The notes beneath the pieces were generated by a model. The model searched no databases. It was not told where the DNA came from and saw nothing but the letters and a program-made list of their open reading frames with translations. DNA of 64,000 nt, from assembly GCF_018446385.1 (NCBI RefSeq), contig NC_055987.1:6781705-6845704 (forward strand). The letters are read 5' to 3'. Both the position numbers and the translations under genes were made by a program. Positions 12,010 through 25,858 of the stretch are shown here, one piece after another. Within the stretch, counting starts at the first letter, position 1, and each line of letters opens with the position of its first letter. The DNA comes from Zingiber officinale. Its lineage: Eukaryota > Streptophyta > Magnoliopsida > Zingiberales > Zingiberaceae.

Positions 12010-14412
12010 AAATAGGAGCACGAGGATGGTTTGATCTTTAACCATTCCAGCACATCTTTGTTTATTCAGCTGACAACATGAACTTTGACTGTTGAACTCG
12101 TTTTAGCTTTTTCATTGTGCTATAAATCGCCAGTTAACCTTTTCTAAGTTCGCATTCTTAATTTGTTTTCCAAGGTTAAGAATTTCTGTCAGCTTAACCA
12201 ACCAATCTAATTGAACACTATTCTCTCTTTATAATCTCATTCAAATACTTGAGTTATCTCCTCCTCTGCTTAGATCGATGGGGATATTGCTAATGATTTG
12301 GATCAAATTTAACTAGCCTATTAAAAAAAGTGGCGCGGGAGCCACCTTGGCCCTTCTAGTAAAAAGACATTTTGTAGATGTCAGAATAGAAGATAGTAGA
12401 AGAAGCATCACACGAATCTTGTGATGTTGCAGTCATTTACTTCAGTGTCACTAAGTTCCTTTCCATTTCCCAAAGCTTGTAATTATCATTAAGAAGGAAT
12501 GTTTGACACACAAGGAGGGTCCCATAACCCCTATCTCGGTGTGCATATTCCTCTGTGCGGCGTCGCCGGCCTCGTGGTTTCTTCAACCAACAAGTGAGAA
12601 ATCAAAAGCAGCAAGCAAAAGCGACGGGAACGTGCAGTCGAAGAGCGAAGAAGCCGTCGCTGTTGGCTAGTTCACGAGCAGCGGCGGTCGAAAGGAAAAA
12701 AAGGTGGGGCCGCTGTGTCAATTCGTCGAACGGGTGGAGTGCGGGCGCGGTGAGTCCGCTGGGGATTGAAGTTTTCTACGTATGCACTTTGAATGTTATG
12801 CCTGCTTTCTCTCTTTGGATTCGTCGACGGGCAGCGACAACAGTACTGACGACGACGGCGTGAAAGGGCGGTGCACGGCATGGCGTGAAGCCCACCGTGA
12901 CCACCACTAATTATTGCGATGTGGATGGCCAAGAATCGGTACTGTTTGGATGTGAGATGTTTCTACCTATTACCTTCGATAATATTGATTGCCTCTCTAG
13001 TCTTGTGCCCACAATCCACAACCCTTAAACGAGACTACAAATAGCGCAACGAAGAAGATAAAAATATTTAGACATCGACACTAATATTCTTAATTCTATT
13101 AATCTTCGCATGATGATTGAAATATCAGATAATCTAGTAAAACAAAATGATCATATAACAATGGTTAATCTTTAGAGCCGCAACGTTGCGAGGCAAGTCA
13201 ACTCGGGATCTATATATATCAAGGCCGTCACGTAATCTAGTAAATATCCTAATTCGGTAAGGAAAATTAGATGTTGAACTGATCCTCCTCGCGAGGATAA
13301 GATAACGTTAGTAGTCGTATTCCTCGAGTCATCTCTATCAGTTCTTAGATTAATTATAAATAGAAAAAATAATAATCGTCTATTAATTGTCGACATTAAT
13401 TTCAAGTTAGATTAGGTGGGCAATAATAAAGGAGCCTATATTAGAAACCACAGGGGTTTCTCCCATAGAATTCATAATTCCATTGATGTGACATGTCCCT
13501 TTCTAAATAGAAGTTCCATAGATGATAAGGGCGAAGAACAATCGAAGTTTTATCGGTATTTACCTTTAGTTCCAAATGGTGGATGTCTATGTATTAATAA
13601 GATATCAACCTTTATATTTATCCGCACATCTTATACCGTAAGCATCTTAAAAAAAAATTTCGTTTTAAATTTATTTTTACTTAATATTATAATCCAACTC
13701 ATGTACCCTAAATGACATACAAAAGTTGCCCAAGATAACTTTATGTTATATATATTTATACATGTGTGTGGTATGTTACACATCCATCTGTAAACACTCT
13801 ATGATTTATAATTTTATGAAAAATAATATGCAGAAAGAAAATTTAAAAATGATGAGACCCATCAAAATGAAAATGGTAGATTTTATCCCTGAATTTTTTT
13901 CTGATATTTTTTCCCTTTGTGTATCATTACTTTAATTTTATATATCTCTAGAGGTATTTAAAAATAAGTTAAGGTATAGGTGTAAGACCAAATACTATAC
14001 TTTAAAAGTTGTGCCAGATCTATGTAATAATACTAGGGAAGAAAAGTATATTTTTTAACATCAACGACCTATGATATTTATAAAAGCTCTCGCAGAATTA
14101 TATTTCTAATTGATTAATGAGAAAAATTCTCAATAATACACTTCAACTGAGTTAACTCTAGATCCTCGATTGATTAATCAGAAAAATTTCTAATAATACG
14201 TCACTATTGAGTCTCAAACTCTAAACGATCATTGATTAATTAATAAAAAAATTCATAATAATACATCACAGTTAAATCTTGAACTCTAGATCCTTAATTG
14301 ATGTGTCTGTAAAATTTATTAATAAACTTTAAAATTATTTTCAGTGTGGAAAGAAAAAAAGAATATTAACTTAATTTAATTTTAAATTTCATCAAAATTA
14401 ATTGCCTAATCC

Positions 14413-14416
<4 letters not shown>

Positions 14417-14475
<59 letters not shown>
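14417..14475. repeat. (TA)n microsatellite, about 29 units
   Basis: Uninterrupted TA run, seen directly. Confidence 0.95.
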
Positions 14476-14480
<5 letters not shown>

Positions 14481-14698
14481 AGATGAATGAGGTAGCAATG
14501 GACATTAATGTCTCTAAGTCGACCAACAACACATGAAAATTGATGACTCACTAATAATTATTGAGATGAGGTCAAGGCAAAAGGAGAAAAAAAATGACAA
14601 AATCGAAAAAGAGGGGACAACCAAGTAAAGGCAAAAAGGGAGAATTAAAGGTGAGACAAGAACATTGACTATTAGAGATGAGAAGACATAACAAAGTA

Positions 14699-14720
14699 GA
14701 GAGAGAGAGAGAGAGAGAGA
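14699..14720. repeat. (GA)n microsatellite
   Basis: Eleven GA units followed by a G-rich tract. Confidence 0.9.
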
Positions 14721-15252
14721 AGGGGGAGGAGGGTGCATTGAATCAAATAGAAGGGAGATAGATACCTTAGGCTTCCTAGACAAGGTAACTAGATTAGTGG
14801 GAGAGATCGAGCTTGATAGTGTATCTAGTAAGAGATGTCGGCGAGAGCAGGGTGCAAAGATAACAGAGGAGAGTAAATAGGCAAAATAAATAAACATCAC
14901 AAAACATATACACGATCGAGGATTAAACAGCTCTGATCACATGCATGTTAAAGGGAAATTTACTATCACACTAAACACCCGAATTAATTTATGAGGTGTT
15001 GCAACTATCTATATATCTACAATGATCCTGTTAATTAAACACACTGCTTACAAATAACAATTCTTCTTCCTTTACATTTGTACTTAATTTGATGCATGCA
15101 CAACTTAGCTGACTAGCTAGCTAGACTACATAGAGAGAGAAAGATATATATATTGTTGTCTTTGACCACCCCAAAAGTCGAGCAGTGTTGACCCTTCATC
15201 TGTGGAATCACCCATCAATGAAAGAATCCTCCTCTCCTTCTCCTTCCCCTCC

Positions 15253-16394
<1,142 letters not shown>

Positions 16395-16490
16395 GGCTGA
16401 GACTGAAGCAGTGCTGCAAGCGTTCGAGGTGGAACAGAGGAGAAAAGGTGTGTGCATGAGATGGAGAAGAAAGCAGAGCCGCGAGGGTTT

Positions 16491-16499
16491 TATTTATAG
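16491..16499 (-). promoter_or_regulatory. TATA box of GA2ox
   Basis: CTATAAATA on the minus strand, about 100 bp before the chosen ATG. Confidence 0.7.
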
Positions 16500-19332
16500 A
16501 GACAATTTACCTTTGCCCCCTCAGGTTTATTTACTTATTTAGAAATACACTTTATACTTTTAGAATTACCATTTTATCCCTCAAACAGTCAAACTTTAAA
16601 ATTTGTAATAAAACGTGCAGTTGATTTTTTTATTATAAAAATAAATCCTGATATATTTTCCTAAGGTTGCCTATAAACTCAAACTACCTAAATTATTTAC
16701 TTTTTAAACCTCAAACTAATTTAGGAATGAACTTAGCTATCAAAGACCAATCTTTACTTATTTATTTATCGTTAAAAACTATAGTGTCAAATAATTAATG
16801 ACAACGATTTTAACATTTAGAAAGTAAAAAACAACTTTATGAGTGTGATTTGCATTTCAAAAAGAGAGGAGAGATGTTTTGACAACGATCTTGCATGGGC
16901 TTAATTCGATTAGTGAAGTGCTAGTTGCTTGGCCGCAATTTAATGCTTGAAAGGAAATCCAACGTGTGACCGGATTCACTGGATTGGCCCCATAGACAAA
17001 AGAACATGTAGATGTCGAAATAATCTCTTTTTATTTTTATTTTTAATTTTGACCAAAAGGAAGAGAATGAAATTAAAGGAATTTGTAAAACGTGTGATTT
17101 ATGGTGTAGTTAAGGCAGCTCCAAAGTCAATCAATAATTAAGAAAGACCATAGGTGCGAACTAAGTGTCTCTACTTAATGATAATTTAGTTCACTTAGGC
17201 AAAGCCCAAACTCACCAACTATTCACGTGTGGATGAATCATACAAACTATAGAATTGCCATGTCTGACGTTGGTCATGCACAAAATGTCAACAATCATCC
17301 TCCTAATCCCAAATTAATGCACGCAATGAGTAATTAGTCAAATGAAGTTATAGGTATCAAATATATATACAATTTGAACTGCAGAAAGAAAAAAAAAAAT
17401 AGTATTTGATGTGTAGAAATTAGAACTGGATGTTGACATGCACGATGCAAGAACATGATCAGGCATATATATATATAAAGTGCATGGAGCCGTTCTTTTG
17501 CTGGGTAGGCCCTGGTCACGTAATCTGGGGAAGGATCAATGATTAAGCACTGTAGTAGAATTCTTAGGTCTCATAAGACTAGCCATCGAGGGTGATATAG
17601 CAAAGTCAAAAGCAACGGCCCACAGTTTTGAATGGTTCATGTCTTGATCCTGTTTATCTATTTATTGATTTGAGACGATGTTTTTTTGTTTATTAATTAG
17701 TATAGAAATGTCACTGCTTTCCTTTCCTTTCCTTCTATTCCTCGCGTTGCCGGGCAGTTTGTGCGTGACTTTATGGTGCACAAAAGTCAACAGTGGGAAC
17801 CAGATGCGATTGAAAAAAAAGAAGGGAAGACGACGGCTATATATGTTTGACCAGGAATCTCCAGGAGAGACAATTGCCACGTGGTCCGCGTTTGACAGCC
17901 GTTGGCCTCTGTTGACCGAATCCCACGGCCGCTTGCACGGGCTTTCGTCGACTACGCGTTTGCAGCTGCACTCACGTGTCCCGAATCTAGTTACCTGTCT
18001 CGGGGAGGGAAAGAAGAGAGGGGGAAGAGATCTTGACAACATTGTAGATCTAGACAAAGAATATATATAAATTACCACATCTTTACAGTATGTATACTGT
18101 AGCTGATCAGCTAGACTTCCATCCCTACTAGTTGAGTTTAGAGAGCTTCCAATCAGAATGTATGCAGACAAAGTTTTTTAGACGATTGAAAAGGTTAGCA
18201 ATAATGAATCCTTTTTAGGTGATAGCAAAGCCATTATTGATGTAGAGTAGGGTTAGGCGATTGAAAATGATAACAATTTATGCAGAGTAGGTTAACACTA
18301 TTGGTGTGATAGCAAATCCACTCCTGTTAAAGAGGCATTGAAAGTTTTGAGATATTTTTCCACACAGAATTTCTGAAGTAGCTATAGATTTGAACAGGAT
18401 TTTTTTTTTTAGATTTTTAATTTCATTGTAAGAATATGCCAACAATCAGCAATGATAACCGTTGAAGATTAAGAACAGAGTGGTTCTGATACATAATTCC
18501 GTCTTTGAGATTGAGAAGGGTGTTGGGACTATCTTATTAGTGTAATGGAAAGATTAGCATATCTTATTATTGTCATGGAAGCATCATTTCATAGAAATGA
18601 TGTTTCATGTATTATCATATCATTTGGAATGCAGTGAAAGCATTACAGATAAAACAAAATTATATGATGCATCTAAGGATCTAGTTATCATCACTATAAG
18701 ACTAAAATTGGAATTAAATGCAATGACATATGAGTGGGGTAATATGAATCCATCGCAATAGTCATTGAACATTAATTATCGCCGGCAAGCACATAATGGT
18801 CTTCTATAGGAGTGGCGGCAACCGGATCTTGGTCTCAATGGGGAAGAGTCCAAGGAAGAAAAAGCTCTCCAAAACCCTTTTGATTCAAGATTTAAGAAGA
18901 TGCCCAAACAAAGTCCATTAATGTTAATGAACCGGATTAACATATCTACATATCAAATTCACATCCAATATCTTAATGATAATTAGCTATGTGTTAATCA
19001 AGTATAAGCCTATCCACTTTGATTTAATCCTTCACGCAGTAACTTTTTTTTCAAAGAAATCTATCTATGTTGATCGGCAAAAGGAAATCCATAAACACAA
19101 ACAGATTCACCAACTATGTCAATGCTTTTATTTATTCAATAACTTCGTCTATATCAAAACAAATGGCTAGCACAAGTACGAATCGATTAATCCCTAAGAG
19201 CAACAATCAATAAACACAAATCAGCAACAAAGTCGCCGCAATCTCACACGATCTCCAAGATAATCGAGAGATTTATTATGGTACATACCAAATCGATCCA
19301 CGGGCCATGAGAAGATGGCCCGGAGCATGAAC
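16500..19332. other. Intergenic region, GA2ox promoter side and AG-peptide 3' side
   Basis: No gene recognised. The first 1.3 kb is AT-rich upstream DNA of GA2ox. A GC-rich island at about 17730-18000 contains the G-boxes listed separately. From 18180 to 18780 there are a few phrases repeated at short distance (GAnAATGATAACAATTTATGCAGAGTAGG-like). The short frames on both strands are not credible genes. Confidence 0.55.
17877..17978. promoter_or_regulatory. Candidate cis-regulatory island with two G-boxes
   Basis: CCACGTGG at 17877-17884 and CACGTG at 17973-17978, with TTGACAGCC and GTTGACCG (W-box core TTGAC) in between, in a GC-rich island within AT-rich DNA about 1.5 kb upstream of GA2ox. 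G-boxes bind bZIP/bHLH factors and W-boxes bind WRKY factors. Function is inferred from motif clustering only. Confidence 0.35.
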
Positions 19333-19530
19333 TCAGTGAGAAAAGGCAGCGAGCAGAGAGACCATGGCGGCGAGCACCAAGATGTAGAGATCTGGCGCCG
19401 CCTCTGAGGAGCCGCTCTCCGGGACAGGCGCAGGAGCCGGAGCTTCTTGGGCGCCGACGATGGCCACCGACGCGAGCAGAAGCAGCAGCAGAGGCAGCAG
19501 CTTCAAGCCCATCTTAGCCAATGCCGCCAT
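19333..19530 (-). CDS. Arabinogalactan peptide (AG-peptide), GPI-anchored
   Basis: A 65-residue precursor of a cell-wall/plasma-membrane proteoglycan. Residues 1-27 are a Leu-rich signal peptide (LLPLLLLLLASVAIVGA) with likely cleavage before Gln28. The short mature part QEAPAPAPVPESGSS has the alternating Ala-Pro pattern whose prolines are hydroxylated and carry type II arabinogalactans. A hydrophobic tail (LYILVLAAMVSLLAAF) is the GPI-anchor signal. The whole is the usual size of AGP16/20/22-type peptides. A TTTAAATA box lies about 75 bp upstream of the chosen ATG. The open frame extends upstream of that ATG, but the longer version would start before the TATA box and has no family resemblance. 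Single exon. Confidence 0.88.
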   Translation of the reverse strand: MAALAKMGLKLLPLLLLLLASVAIVGAQEAPAPAPVPESGSSEAAPDLYILVLAAMVSLLAAFSH

Positions 19531-19601
19531 GGCGGAAAACAGAGAAGGAGAAATCGAGAGAGAAACAAGGAATTGGCTGTTGTGATTGAGAGAAGTAGGC
19601 G

Positions 19602-19610
19602 TATTTAAAG
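19602..19610 (-). promoter_or_regulatory. TATA-like box of the AG-peptide gene
   Basis: CTTTAAATA on the minus strand, about 75 bp before the ATG. Confidence 0.5.
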
Positions 19611-20601
19611 AGAAAGGTTGAGGGGGAAGAGAATTAGCCGTTGGGAAAGGTTCGAAAAGTTTCGAAACGCCGGGGGAAGCACGTGGTTGTCCGTTTGAGT
19701 AGAGTAGCCGATACCCAAAAAAAAACAAAAAAAGACGCGTGGCGAGGAGTGTATGGTGGAATAAGGGAACGAGCAAACGGACAGTTGAACTAACCGTTTT
19801 GAAAATAGAAAAAAAAAAAGAAGCTTTTTCATAATTCGCAATTGGGTGGCGGGTCTTCGAGGGAGGGTGTCAGCTACGATGGCTCTCCATATGCCCGATC
19901 AAGCCAGGCAATTGCTCACAAAGCTTCATGAAATGAAACAAGTTTCAATAAAATAATAAGGAAATGAGTCATGACTGGTGCTCGTTTATAACCTTTATGC
20001 AGTTTGGTTTGACGACTCTTTTTTATGACTCAGGAGCGTTATAATTTCTTAGTTCGTGTATATTTAAGTATCTCAAATGAATAAGTTAGAATAGAGAAGA
20101 ACAATTGTGTTCACTAATTGAATAGCATAGGAATACAACACAAAATGTATAGATGGGGAGAAAAGGGACCAACAAGTATCAAATGAAACATAATATACAC
20201 ATGAAAGTTGTTTGTTCTATTATCCCACTAATATATTGATACTCTGACCTTGTTATATTATAGATAGGGTTTTTTGCTTATCAACACACAATTATCCATT
20301 TCTATATTCACTTTACTTCACACTTTAGTGAAAAGTTACATCATTTATTGATTACATGAGGCTCATATAGCTATTAAATTTAAGAATAATATAATTGCTC
20401 TGATAGTTTTGAATCACCCAGTTAGTATAGTCCACGAACTATCAATTTTAATATACAAGATTAGTTGGGAAGTTTTTCACATCATAGTTCCTTCATAGTT
20501 ACAATCTCACTATTTTGTCCCACAAGTTTTTTATTCTCTCGGTTGATCACTTTTATAAGATGATGTCCAACAAACTTCTCTCACCTACAAACTTCTCTCA
20601 C
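19611..20601. other. AT-rich upstream DNA of the AG-peptide gene
   Basis: No gene seen. It ends where the T-family LTR begins. Confidence 0.6.
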
Positions 20602-22513
20602 TGATGTGTTGTACCCATAAGTGTACGGACGTCATCAAGTAATAAAATTTATAAATTGATCCCACGAGGACTGAAAATTAAATTCTAGTTTATTTTACAC
20701 TTCGAATTAGACTAGACAAAAATCGATAAAGGTTTGATTTGTATTTTTTTGCAAAGTAAGATTAAACAAAAAGTAAATTTGAGGAAGTCCTTAATTCTGA
20801 AAGTGTTCTAGGCCGTTGGTTTCATTGTAATGGTGAATGTCGTGTTACGAATTAGGCCATTCCTAGTTCTCTACTCATACATTTATAGGATAGTCTAAGT
20901 TACTATCGAACATTACCCCGCGACGGTGTATCGGAGTGCTTTCCCTGCCAGTAACCATGTACGCCATCAAGTGAAGAAGTAATTTAGAGAGTCCGGATTT
21001 TCAGTAGAGTACCTCTTGTCACAAGGTCTCCTCCGGGTGTACGTCTCTAGATTACGTAGGTCACTTGCGTAATGTATGATTAGGAAAAGCTCATTAGGTC
21101 GAGTGATAGACTCGTCCATACATAGAATCATTCTCCCTTAGGAGATTATGTTCTATATAGAAGGATAGTTATCTTAGATACTCAACTCTAAACAAGTATT
21201 TTAAGATCATGCCGAGCTATATCGGAACGTACACTCAAATGAGACAACGATTCATGCATCTTGTCAATGAAAATTCATGTTCACGTATAGTCTTAATTAT
21301 AAACACACAGCAATGTATCTAACTCAGGAATAAGATCTATGCACAAGATATGCAATCTAGATAGACAAAAGTCGTGATCATAAGGGAAAGCTTCTATGCA
21401 AGCATTTTATTAAACAGAACAAATGCATATAAGCTTCATCAAACTAAGGCATTGACAATTCAATAGGGTTTACATCATCCACACATCACAATTACTCCCT
21501 ACGTCCTAGAGCAATAGAAATATACTCCATAATAGAAAGAACTACAATCAAAAGACTCAAATACATACAAGTTTCCAAAACCTAGAAGAAGAAGGGTAGA
21601 AACTCCCCTTTGAAGTCGAGTGAAGCCCTTTTGATGCAGATCTTGATGTGCCGATGAGAATGGAGCAGCTATGCGGCCTCGGATTGTCCAGACGACGACT
21701 CTAGATGCAAGGATTTGACCTCAAGGGTCTCTTCCCATCCACAAAAATTCCTCCTTTAAAAGGGGATGAAGTTCCCCTTTTATAGATGTGAGGCACGGGT
21801 TGGCCATGCCTCTAGGCACAGCCAAACCGCGCCTCTAGGCATGGCCAAACCATGCATTGGGCTCTTGGACGTGCCTTTTGGCACAACCAGAGGCAAATCG
21901 GCTCTGGCTTCAAGCACACGGCCGTGCCATTTGGCACGGCCCAAGCAGAGCTTGCTCTGCTTTGTCTTCTTTGCCCGTGTTAATTGTCACGACCAGTTAT
22001 TCAAAACTAGGAATCTGAAGGCATGGCTGTGCCTCAAGTCATGGCTAAACCCAATATGGTTCTGGATTGCGACATGGGCAAGCCCTCTGGCTATGCCTTT
22101 TGGCACGACCAGAGCCATTTCTGCTCTGGATCTTTTCCTTGTCCGTGCCATTTGACACGGCAACCTTCCTTTATTGTTCCTTAGTCGTGCCTAATGGCAC
22201 GACCATCTCCCCTGGGCCATGCTTCAAGGTATGGCCAGGTAAAATTTGGTTCCTTAATGGTTGTTGCTTGCTCCTTTGCCTTGAGTACTCCATTCCTCGG
22301 CTTAATTTGATCTTTATTTGTGTCTTAAGCGTTCTTTTCCACTCCAAACTGCTCCTGAAAATAAAAATAGACTCCAAGCAAATATTCAAACGAAAAGTAG
22401 TAATTATGCTGAGATATGATAGATAAGGGTGCAAACACATAGATCATATGCGATGAATGCAAGAAGATGTGCGTTAAACTATACAAAATAACATATATAA
22501 TCTACGCACATCA
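20602..22513 (-). mobile_element. T: LTR of a minus-strand retrotransposon, about 1.9 kb
   Basis: Starts TGATGTGTTGTACCC and ends GCACATCA, so it has inverted TGATGTG/CACATCA termini. On the minus strand a purine-rich tract (TTTAAGTCTAGGGATG) directly precedes the LTR, as for a 3' LTR with its internal region to the right (22514 onward). The phrase at 20626-20660 (TACGGACGTCATCAAGTAATAAA) resembles a common plant LTR start. Lineage not settled; Ty3-like is my guess. No partner LTR is in the window. Confidence 0.6.
21807..22236. repeat. Array of GTGCC-nnnn-GGCAC quasi-palindromes in the T LTR
   Basis: Copies at about 21807 (TGCCTCTAGGCA), 21830, 21871 (GTGCCTTTTGGCAC), 21922 (CCGTGCCATTTGGCACGG), 22093, 22143, 22185 (TCGTGCCTAATGGCACGA) and 22214. 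The arms are conserved and the four-base centres vary. The overlapping open frame is an effect of this repeat. Confidence 0.8.
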
Positions 22514-22917
22514 CATCCCTAGACTTAAACCTTTGCTTATCCTCAAGCAAACTTTGCAATCCAGATTCATGAGCTAGAATGTGTATACCTAATGACTTTA
22601 TTCATTTCTATCAAACTAGCAAAACCAATGAGCGTAATCCAGAATGATCTAAAATTAAGCACTCAATTGTTATTAAAAAAAATTCTGCAGTCTAGAAGCA
22701 CATGTAAGGATAAGTGCATCATAATTCTTGGTGAATCATCCTAACTCTATCAAACAATTTCAATAATGAGCATGATCATAAATGGATTTGACTCAACCTA
22801 AGAATAAGTTCTTCGTGCTTGGTGCAAATTGTGACCTACACTTCTCAAGTATCAATTCATAATCTCAGTCAAGTCGTCATTGAACCATCTTTTCCTTTTA
22901 TTCCTAACAGTAAATAC
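22514..22917 (-). other. Internal remnant of the T element (continues at 26702-26918 and 27662-27826)
   Basis: Non-coding sequence beginning CATCCCTAGACTTAAACCTTTGCTTATCC. It is interrupted by element B and then by the TRIM. Removing both and one copy of each target duplication makes it continuous. No ORF of note. Confidence 0.55.
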
Positions 22918-23818
22918 TGTTGGATCCCGTAGTTATTTTGATGTGATCAACCAAGTTAGGTTAGGTCCTGTTTGTTATTTGATCCCCGTGTCTAAGTGTG
23001 CAGGAGCTTAGGAGCGTAGGAAGCCGAGTGAAAGACGTAGCTAGCAAGAAAGATGACACGGGAAGGGAGCCGACGGGCTCAGTGCGTCCGAAGGACGAAA
23101 AAACTATGGAAGAGTACACCGGTGGACGAGAAGAACGTGCGCGACGTTCGAGGGACGAGAAGCTGGGACGGAAGCATGCTCGAGGAGAAGGCCGGAAGTT
23201 GGGTTCGGGTGAGCCCTATTCTGGATGGTCGAGATCACCCAAGCAAGCGGAGTTGGAGCGAAAGATCCAGACCAAGACGAGCTGAACCGGAGCAGAGGGC
23301 CCAGATCGAAAAAGTCAACGGAGTTGACTTTACGGTCCGGGCGTTCGGATCTATTCTGGGTGTTCGAAACCATTCCGGGCGCCTGGAAGTTGATTTTGAC
23401 CAGGATCACGTCAAGCGCGATCCATTGCCAAGGGGATAAAATTTTATCCCCCCAGGGCACCCGGAACCCTTCCAGGCACCCCGACCAAGACTATAAATAT
23501 AGCCTTGGTCCAAAAGCTTCAATCATCTCTTGAATCAACTCTGTATTCAACTTCTAAGCAACTGTCTGAGCTTCAAGTGTGTAAAAGGCTTCTCCGCCTT
23601 CAGAGAATGAGATTTTCTTAGTGCACTTTTTCAATTGTCTTGGATTAACAACCTTCTTGGTTGTAACCAAGTCAACCCGCCGAGTCTTCCTGCTTTTCTT
23701 TATTTTATTTTCTGATTATTATTGTTGCTATTATTTTAGAGTTGAAAAGTTTGAGGAGGGTATCTTTGATTTGCAGGCAATTCACCATTCCCTTCTTCCC
23801 GGCCTCGCTGCGCCAATA
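22918..23818 (+). repeat. B 5' LTR (901 bp)
   Basis: Carries decayed copies of the palindrome CCGGGCGCCCGG between about 23337 and 23480. It ends GCCAATA where the right LTR ends GCCAACA. Confidence 0.9.
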
Positions 23819-23883
23819 AGTGGTATCAGAGCCAGACCACCTCAGAAGGACTGACCACCGACTGAAGCATCAAGATCAAGACG

Positions 23884-25306
23884 ATGACCGGAATAAGCAT
23901 TCATCCCCCGAAATTCGACGGAGACTTCGCTACATGGAAGCGAAGAATGGAGGTATTTTTAAAACGGATTTCGATATTCTTATAACTATAAAATATGGTT
24001 TTATAACTCCAAAAGACAAAGAAGAATACCAATGGACGAAGAAGGAGTAAACTGATTTCGTGGCCAACAGAAAGGCAGAGTTCCATCTGCTCAGTGTGCT
24101 TCCGCCCGAGGAGGTAAGTCGGATCGGAAGCTACAATTCCGCCAAAGACCTCTGGAAAAATTCCTGGAGCTCCACGAAGGCACCTCAAAAGCAAAATTAG
24201 CAAGGCGTGACATCCTCCTGACTCAGCTGACAAATCTCTGGATGAACAATGGCGAAAAGGTAGCGCAACTCCAAGCAAGAATAAAGGAGCTAATAACTCA
24301 ACTGACCAATCTCAGAGAATCGGTAATGAACCAAGATTCTATCCGGTATGCACTCAACACCTTCCCAAGAACTCTTGAGTGGGTATCCTTAGTAGATGCA
24401 TACTACATCTCTAAGGACTTTGAGGTAAGTACTTTAGAAAATTTATTTTCTACTTTCAAACTTCACGAGTCTTGTATTGCAAAATCGAATCAAGTGAAGT
24501 CAAATCTCAATGTTGCCCTACAAGCCGAGATGGACGATCTCGACTCTGAAGTGTCAATCGACGAAACTGAAGCGACGCTATTGGTAAGAAAGTTAAATAA
24601 ATTTATTAAGACTAATAAATTTAGATCGCAGTCGAAAAAGCATCAATGCAACAAAAGGACGGTTCGTTGCTACAATTGCAATGAAGGACACATCAATGAT
24701 GACTGCCTGAAGATGAAGAAAAAGAACAACGAAAAGGAAAAGTACAAAAGACCAACGCCCTCTAAATGCAAGAGTCTGAAGGCTACATGGGATGAATCAT
24801 CATCCTCAGAATTAGAAGTCAAAGCCTTCTCAGGATTAGCACTGATCGCCAACCATCTTTTTGAAGAATCCAGCTCGGAGATGAGCATAGATGAAGGGGG
24901 AGGATCATTAGAAGAAGAAAGTTACGATGAAGGGGGAGCATCAGAAATAGAGGTAAGTGAGGTATGTAATCTAACTCCCAAGTAGTCTTTTCAATTTATT
25001 AAAGTACTCACTAAAGATTTAGTTAAATTAGAAAAGGAAAAGAGTGAGTTAAAGTTAAAATTAGCAAAAATATGTCCTCTAGAAATGTACGATAATTTAA
25101 AATTAGAAAATAAAAAATTAAAAATTGAAATTGAAAAATTGAAAAATGATCATGCGTGCTTAAATAAATTTCCAAAATCAAAACTTAGAATCTATGGAAA
25201 ATTGAATTGGTATATTAGAAAACATCAAGGACAACTTAGAAAAGTTCCTAAAAGTTATGTACCCCCTAAGTTTTTGATTATTCCGGTAGGAAAGAACCTA
25301 TACTGA
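23884..25306 (+). pseudogene. gag of element B, inactivated
   Basis: Starts MTGISIHPPKFDGDFATWKRR, the Copia gag N-terminus, at 23884. A frame change in the T/A run near 23957 and another in the A run near 24160 break it, and a TAA follows near 24047. From 24242 to 24985 it is open, with the gag helical region, an acidic stretch and one zinc knuckle CYNCNEGHINDDC that is one residue shorter than the canonical CX2CX4HX4C. After the TAG near 24985 a coiled-coil-like Lys/Leu/Glu stretch (25085-25306) continues. No enzyme domain. Confidence 0.8.
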
Positions 25307-25359
25307 GTTCCAAAATCCTTTCTAGATTATTTTTTTTTTCTAAGTCAGCGCTTTCAGCA

Positions 25360-25505
25360 AGAAAAATTAAACAATTAATTTCTTTATGAGGCTTTGTCTA
25401 AGAAAGTGGTTGTTGCTCCAATAACCAAGAAGGCCTAGTGCCTTGCCACTGCCTGGAAGCTGAAACATTGAAAGAAAATGTTTAATTAACTTACTGATAA
25501 AGCAT
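25360..25505 (+). other. Candidate structured RNA segment in the post-gag region of B
   Basis: The core 25388-25465 (GAGGCTTTGTCTAAG ... GCCTGGAAGCTGA) is closely similar to 33021-33105 in an unrelated Copia LTR. Flanks AATTAAACAATTAATTTCTTT and AAAGAAAATGTTTAATTAA are roughly reverse complements, so the core would be presented on an AT-rich stem. Inner pairings GGCTT/AAGCT and AGTGG/CCACT are possible. Confidence 0.45.
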
Positions 25506-25858
25506 TGAAAGTAAATTATGCTTTAAAATTTTCCTTTCACTTAGAAATTATTTTGAAAATGATTTATTTTAAAACTTGAGTATTTACTTAAGAAAATTAT
25601 TTTTAAACTTAAAAATTTTTGCTTGATAATTATTATCCCATTTTTTTTATGTGATCAAAGGGGGAGAGATAAGTACAGTTTAGGGGGAGTTAATATTTTT
25701 TTAACAAAACATAAATTTTTTTTACTTAGTGTTGCAAATTTTTTATTACAATCTTTATGCTTAAAATGATAGTTTAGTAATTTCTTTAAAATTACAACTT
25801 GTCTGCTATTTTTACCTTAACTTGAACTTGGGTTGATGCACATCAAAAAGGGAGAGAT

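Larger units (their letters stand above)
12010..15252. other. Intergenic region between the CacyBP-like gene and GA2ox
   Basis: No convincing gene. It starts with the 3' flank of the CacyBP-like gene. A GC-rich patch at about 12550-12900 contains an Arg-rich open frame without an ATG start. The rest is AT-rich with simple repeats. Several near-repeated phrases of the type GATTAATnAGAAAAATTCTnAATAATACnTCA lie at about 14100-14290 and are probably old repeat DNA. Confidence 0.6.

Noticed and set aside
12555-12863. Arg-rich frame in a GC-rich patch
   Set aside because: No ATG start, no recognisable domain, and an equally long frame on the other strand.
13416-13715. 99-residue frame in AT-rich intergenic DNA
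   Set aside because: No domain, no coding-like composition and no promoter features.
17662-18171. 169-residue minus-strand frame opposite the G-box island
   Set aside because: Low-complexity ends and no family resemblance; a frame of similar length lies on the other strand.
21766-22155. 129-residue frame with repeated GTTRG/LARP-like patterns
   Set aside because: By-product of the GTGCCnnnnGGCAC array in an LTR.
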